Positions 61,079-64,000 of a DNA stretch of 64,000 bases are shown one piece after another. Source of the stretch: Hyphomicrobium_A sp964405975 (lineage in GTDB: Bacteria; Pseudomonadota; Alphaproteobacteria; Rhizobiales; Hyphomicrobiaceae). Position numbers and translations under genes: made by a program. Under the pieces are notes generated by a model. It searched no databases, was not told the DNA's origin, and saw only the letters and a list, made by a program, of their open reading frames with translations. The stretch spans positions 14,071 to 78,070 of the forward strand of contig CAYOPW010000005.1 of the NCBI GenBank assembly GCA_964405975.1. The letters run 5' to 3'. Every line of letters starts with the position of its first letter. Position 1 is the stretch's first letter.

Positions 61079-61400
61079 TTACGCGGCGAGCGTGAGCGCT
61101 CCTCTTGCAGCGACGTAGATGCCGACAGCGATCACCACGGCTGCAAAGGTGCCGTTCAGGACGCCCTTGCGCTGCCACAGCTTCGGGCTAGCGCGCGCAC
61201 CGATCATCGTGCCGGCGACGCCACCTGCGACCACGAGGGATGCCAAGCGCCAATCGATGAGCCCCGATGCCGCATAGCTGCTTGCCGTTGTCAATCCGAA
61301 TGCCGCCACTGCCAATGAGCGCCCGAACGATCCCGACAAGGCCGCCGGACCCGACTGCAAGTGCTGCTGGAAATAAGCCGAATGGCATCGCGTGTATCCT
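61079..61400 (-). pseudogene. Truncated TauE/SafE (TSUP) family transporter
   Basis: The frame ending at 61079 encodes only the C-terminal third of a TSUP anion exporter: 'GRSLAVAAFGLTTASSYAASG', 'LIDWRLASLVVAGGVAGTMIG' and 'VVIAVGIYVAARG'. TSUP proteins are about 250 residues. Here a stop lies just upstream (about 61400), no ATG opens this frame, and the N-terminal half is missing. In intact loci a full TSUP gene accompanies rhodanese, BigR and the dioxygenase to export sulfite, so this looks like a decayed part of the cluster. Confidence 0.7.
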
Positions 61401-61433
61401 CAGTGCCTTCTTACTGTTTAGGCAGCAGTCCTC

Positions 61434-61961
61434 TTAGGCGTTCACTTGCGGTGTCGCAGGCTTGTTCCAGGGCATCAGCGCGAAGAGCTTGGCCATGCCG
61501 CACCAGCCGCTGACGCCCGCGAATACGAGCCCGCCGCCGATGAGTGCAGAGAGGATATAGAACGCCGGGTGTGCGACGTAGCCTAGCGCTGCACCTAGAA
61601 GAACGAGGCCACCGGCAGCGATTTGCACCTGCCTTTGGATTTCGATGGGTTGGTTTCGATCAGCGACGACGGGCAGGCCGGCCTGTTTCCAGGCATCCAT
61701 GCCGCCTTCGAGGATGTAGGCTTCACAATCGACCGAATCGGCAAGTCGTTTGGTGTTGGCCGTTGTGCGTTGGCCAGTACGGCAATAGAAAACAACGGGA
61801 GCGGTATGCGCGTCGAGCGTTGTAATCTCGTCAACCGGCCGATTACGGGCACCGGCAATGGATTCGCGCGCGTGCTCGTCACCGCCGCGGATGTCGACTA
61901 GCGTCGCGCCTTGGTCAATGAGGCGCTTGGCTTTTTCGGGGCTGACCTTGGGAAGGCTCAT
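61434..61961 (-). CDS. Rhodanese domain protein with DUF2892 membrane domain
   Basis: The predicted product is 175 residues from the ATG at 61961. The rhodanese domain (about 5-100) has active Cys in 'PVVFYCRTGQRT', able to carry persulfide sulfur. Residues 115-165 form two membrane helices of the DUF2892 type ('GGLVLLGAALGYVAHPAFYIL', about 119-139). It likely moves sulfane sulfur at the membrane in hydrogen sulfide oxidation. It follows the regulator by 26 bases on the same strand. Confidence 0.92.
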   Translation of the reverse strand: MSLPKVSPEKAKRLIDQGATLVDIRGGDEHARESIAGARNRPVDEITTLDAHTAPVVFYCRTGQRTTANTKRLADSVDCEAYILEGGMDAWKQAGLPVVADRNQPIEIQRQVQIAAGGLVLLGAALGYVAHPAFYILSALIGGGLVFAGVSGWCGMAKLFALMPWNKPATPQVNA

Positions 61962-61987
61962 AATTTCGTCTCCACGCGGTTTAGTTT

Positions 61988-62305
61988 TCACTGATCGCTA
62001 CAGTAGAGTTTCTGCAGGTGGCCAAGCAGAACTTCGGTGCGCGGGTCTGCGACCCGATACCAAAGCGTTTGGCTTTCGCGGCGGTAGGCCACGATCCCTT
62101 CCTCGCGCATTTTGGCGAGATGCTGGGAGAGTGCGGACTGCGATAAGCCGACCGCTTCGGCCAGAGACGTAACGCTGGCCTCTCCCCACTCCACAAGCTT
62201 GCACAGGATCATCAGGCGGCGCTCGTTGGCGAGCGCGCGCAGAATTTGCGCAACCTCAAGGGCGTTTGCTTCAAACGTGACGAGATCGCGTGGGGCGCGA
62301 GGCAT
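61988..62305 (-). CDS. bigR: BigR/SqrR-like ArsR-family sulfide-responsive repressor
   Basis: The 105-residue winged-helix ArsR protein has a recognition helix in 'VGLSQSALSQHLAKMREEG'. Two cysteines at 35 ('LMILCKL') and 102 ('KLYCSDQ') match the pair that forms a disulfide or polysulfide bridge in BigR and SqrR to sense persulfide, while typical ArsR metal motifs are absent. It is divergent from the dioxygenase gene and presumably represses both directions through the operator at 62321-62352. The gene name is by family resemblance and context. Confidence 0.88.
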   Translation of the reverse strand: MPRAPRDLVTFEANALEVAQILRALANERRLMILCKLVEWGEASVTSLAEAVGLSQSALSQHLAKMREEGIVAYRRESQTLWYRVADPRTEVLLGHLQKLYCSDQ

Positions 62306-62320
62306 TTTGTCCGCTCCATA

Positions 62321-62352
62321 ATTTAGGTATTGCTAATTTAGTGATAGCTAAT
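62321..62352. promoter_or_regulatory. Two overlapping operator palindromes of the BigR-like regulator
   Basis: Two 17-base units of the form ATTTAG-N6-CTAAT lie at 62321-62337 and 62336-62352, overlapping by two bases in the A/T-rich gap between the divergent regulator and dioxygenase genes. The repeated symmetry strongly suggests a dimeric regulator site; assigning it to the adjacent ArsR protein is inference. It would cover promoters in both directions. Confidence 0.7.
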
Positions 62353-62401
62353 ATATATGTCAACAACCAAACACACCGCAGAAATTGTGAGGATGAGTGC
62401 C

Positions 62402-63271
62402 ATGACAGCGAAGCCGATCATTCGCGCCTTTTTCGACGAGCCGACCAATACGGTCAGCTATCTTGTCTCCGACCCTGCAACGAAGCGTGCGGCCGTCATC
62501 GACCCGGTTCTCGATTATGACCACCGCAGCGGCAAGGCATCGACAAAATCCGCAGAGGCGATTCTGTCCGCAGCCGCTGCGGACGGCCTGACGATTGAAT
62601 GGGTGCTGGAGACGCACGCGCATGCCGATCATTTGTCGGGCGCGCCCTACATCAAGCTTAAGACCGGCGCCAAGGTCGGGATCGGCGAACACATTCGCGA
62701 CGTACAGAAGATCTTCCGGCCTGTATTCAATGCCAAAGACCTATCTGGCGACGGCAGTGAGTTCGATCACCTATTTAAGGATGGTGAGCGATTCGCGATC
62801 GGTACGCTTGAGGGCGAGGTCATTCACACTCCGGGCCACACGCCGGCTGACATTGCGTACAAGATCACCGACGCCGTCTTTGCCGGAGATACGCTGTTTA
62901 TGCCGGACTTCGGGACGGCGCGGGCTGACTTCCCCGGCGGCGATGCCCGAGCATTGTATAGATCGATGAGGAGGCTACTTGCTTTGCCGCCAGAGACGCA
63001 CTTGTTCATGTGCCACGATTATAAGGCACCCGGGCGCGATCACTACGCCTGGGAAACCACGGTCGCCGAGCAGCGGGCGGGTAACGTGCACGTCAAAGAT
63101 GGCGTGTCGGAGGATGAGTTTGTTGCTATGCGTGAGGCACGCGACTCCAAGCTGGCCGCCCCGGACCTGTTGATGCCGTCGATCCAAGTGAACATGCGAG
63201 CGGGCAAACTGCCCCCGGCGGAGGCCAATGGCATTCGATACCTAAAAATCCCGGTACAACTCGGGACCTAA
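62402..63271 (+). CDS. Metallo-beta-lactamase-fold persulfide dioxygenase (Blh/ETHE1-like)
   Basis: The predicted product is 289 residues from the ATG at 62402, which has GAGG nine bases upstream; in-frame starts at 62393 and 62357 are less likely. The metal motif HxHxDH lies in 'ETHAHADHLSGAPY', with 'HTPGHTPADIAY' and 'FAGDTLFMPDFGTARADFPGG' following. Such enzymes oxidise glutathione persulfide to sulfite and belong to BigR-controlled loci. The rhodanese and regulator nearby support this. Confidence 0.92.
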   Translation: MTAKPIIRAFFDEPTNTVSYLVSDPATKRAAVIDPVLDYDHRSGKASTKSAEAILSAAAADGLTIEWVLETHAHADHLSGAPYIKLKTGAKVGIGEHIRDVQKIFRPVFNAKDLSGDGSEFDHLFKDGERFAIGTLEGEVIHTPGHTPADIAYKITDAVFAGDTLFMPDFGTARADFPGGDARALYRSMRRLLALPPETHLFMCHDYKAPGRDHYAWETTVAEQRAGNVHVKDGVSEDEFVAMREARDSKLAAPDLLMPSIQVNMRAGKLPPAEANGIRYLKIPVQLGT

Positions 63272-63334
63272 GTCAGGTGCGATAGGAGCAATGTGTTCCC
63301 GGTGGGTGGCAAGTACCCAGCGGGGCTCACGCGT

Positions 63335-64000
63335 TCAAGTACGGTAGTCGGCATTGATGTCGATGTAGCCGTGCGTTAGGTCGCAGGTCCACACGGTGGC
63401 GCGACCCTTGCCGATGCCGACATCGACGCGCACGGTAATCTCCGCGCCCTTCATGTGCTGGGCGACTGTATCTTCCACGTAGTCTGGCGCGCGCTCACCA
63501 TCCTTGGCGACAAGCGTTTCGCCGAACCAGATGGCAAGCTTGTCGCGGTCGGCCGCCTCGCCTGCCTTGCCGACTGCCATGACGATGCGCCCCCAGTTCG
63601 GATCCTCACCGGCCATGGCGGTCTTGACCAATGGCGAGTTTCCGATCGCTAGCGCGATTTTGCGCGCTGCGCGATCGTTCTCGGCGCCTTGCACGTTAAT
63701 TGTGACGAACTTTGTAAGTCCCTCGCCGTCCTTGGCGACAAGAATTGCTAACTCTTTCAGGAGGTCATGCAGTGCAGTAGCGAAGCCCTGTAGCCGTTCA
63801 TCTGTCGCATCGGCGATATGCGGGCATCCGCGCGCTGCTGCGGCGCCGGTAGCAAATGCGAGTAGCGTGTCGCTTGTCGACGTGTCGCCGTCTACGGTCA
63901 CGCAGTTGAGCGTGCGGTCAGATGCTTGCGATACGAGCTTTTGCAATGCGGGCTGCCCGATCGAGGCGTCCGTGAAGACGAAGCACAGCATGGTCGCCAT
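63335..64000 (-). CDS. argJ: Bifunctional ornithine/glutamate N-acetyltransferase ArgJ (C-terminal part)
   Basis: The gene runs off the window's end, so only the last 221 residues are seen. The fragment begins 'MATMLCFVFTDA', the autocleavage site, in which Thr (63992-63994) becomes the nucleophile of the beta chain. 'CVTVDGDTSTSDTLLAFA', 'GNSPLVKTAMAGEDPNWGRI' and the terminal 'DLTHGYIDINADYRT' confirm ArgJ. The enzyme recycles acetyl groups in ornithine synthesis. The Met shown is internal, not the start. Confidence 0.96.
   Translation of the reverse strand: MATMLCFVFTDASIGQPALQKLVSQASDRTLNCVTVDGDTSTSDTLLAFATGAAAARGCPHIADATDERLQGFATALHDLLKELAILVAKDGEGLTKFVTINVQGAENDRAARKIALAIGNSPLVKTAMAGEDPNWGRIVMAVGKAGEAADRDKLAIWFGETLVAKDGERAPDYVEDTVAQHMKGAEITVRVDVGIGKGRATVWTCDLTHGYIDINADYRT

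Overview
The window reads as a chromosome segment of an alphaproteobacterium, most likely order Hyphomicrobiales and perhaps Hyphomicrobiaceae-like. The reasons are the hisF/hisA/hisH/hisB block divergent from hslV-hslU, the dnaJ-dnaK-grpE-hrcA//rph-rdgB-hemW order, a bioBFDA-bioZ biotin operon, a BigR-type sulfide locus, and fairly high G+C with G/C-rich third codon positions. It is mostly core chromosome with few signs of mobile DNA. No rRNA gene, tRNA gene, CRISPR array, transposase or prophage was seen.

Layout. 0-3.4 kb: DUF2244 protein, endonuclease III, and a PAS-GGDEF-EAL signalling enzyme. 3.4-8 kb: histidine genes on the minus strand, interrupted between hisA and hisH by two plus-strand genes, one of them a Cas2/SinR-like protein. 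8-13.9 kb: HslV, an SMR transporter, HslU, a small protein, RlmN, two paralogous membrane proteins and an orphan protein. 14-18.9 kb: ArgG, an asparagine synthetase, RadC and Map. 19-22.4 kb: an L19 with a long helix-hairpin-helix tail, TrmD, a DUF1330 protein, PyrF and a flavin reductase. 22.4-27.9 kb: the heat-shock set dnaJ, dnaK (with a sigma-32-like promoter), grpE and hrcA. 28-32.2 kb: RNase PH, a VOC protein, RdgB, HemW, a YqaA-like protein and DsbB.

32.2-33.2 kb is almost 1 kb without a convincing gene. On the plus strand it can fold into many strong helices, including 17- and 18-pair stems with G-U wobbles that only make sense for a plus-strand RNA. It is followed by a small conserved-looking gene and a clean terminator. 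I read it as a candidate large structured RNA or a very long leader.

33.5-45.3 kb: HNH nuclease, AlkA-type glycosylase, secreted protein, GluQ, DUF1287 cell-wall-like enzyme, LppC-like lipoprotein divergent from rsmI-yraN-gshB, a D,D-carboxypeptidase and a GMC oxidoreductase. gshB is broken only by an assembly artefact: 100 N flanked by an identical 55-bp sequence. 45.7-50.8 kb: biotin operon bioB-bioF-bioD-bioA-bioZ. 51.6-55.8 kb: GntR regulator, nitrilase-family hydrolase, glutaredoxin, ComF, an NDUFAF5-like methyltransferase and MutT.

55.9-60.2 kb holds the most striking protein: a 787-residue fusion of a type I periplasmic-binding-protein domain with a pentameric ligand-gated ion channel core (extracellular beta domain with Pro-loop, four membrane helices). 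It lies between a secreted cyclase-family hydrolase and an EamA transporter. 61-63.3 kb: sulfide/persulfide detoxification locus (truncated TauE-like gene, rhodanese, BigR-like repressor, persulfide dioxygenase) with two overlapping operator palindromes. The window ends inside argJ.
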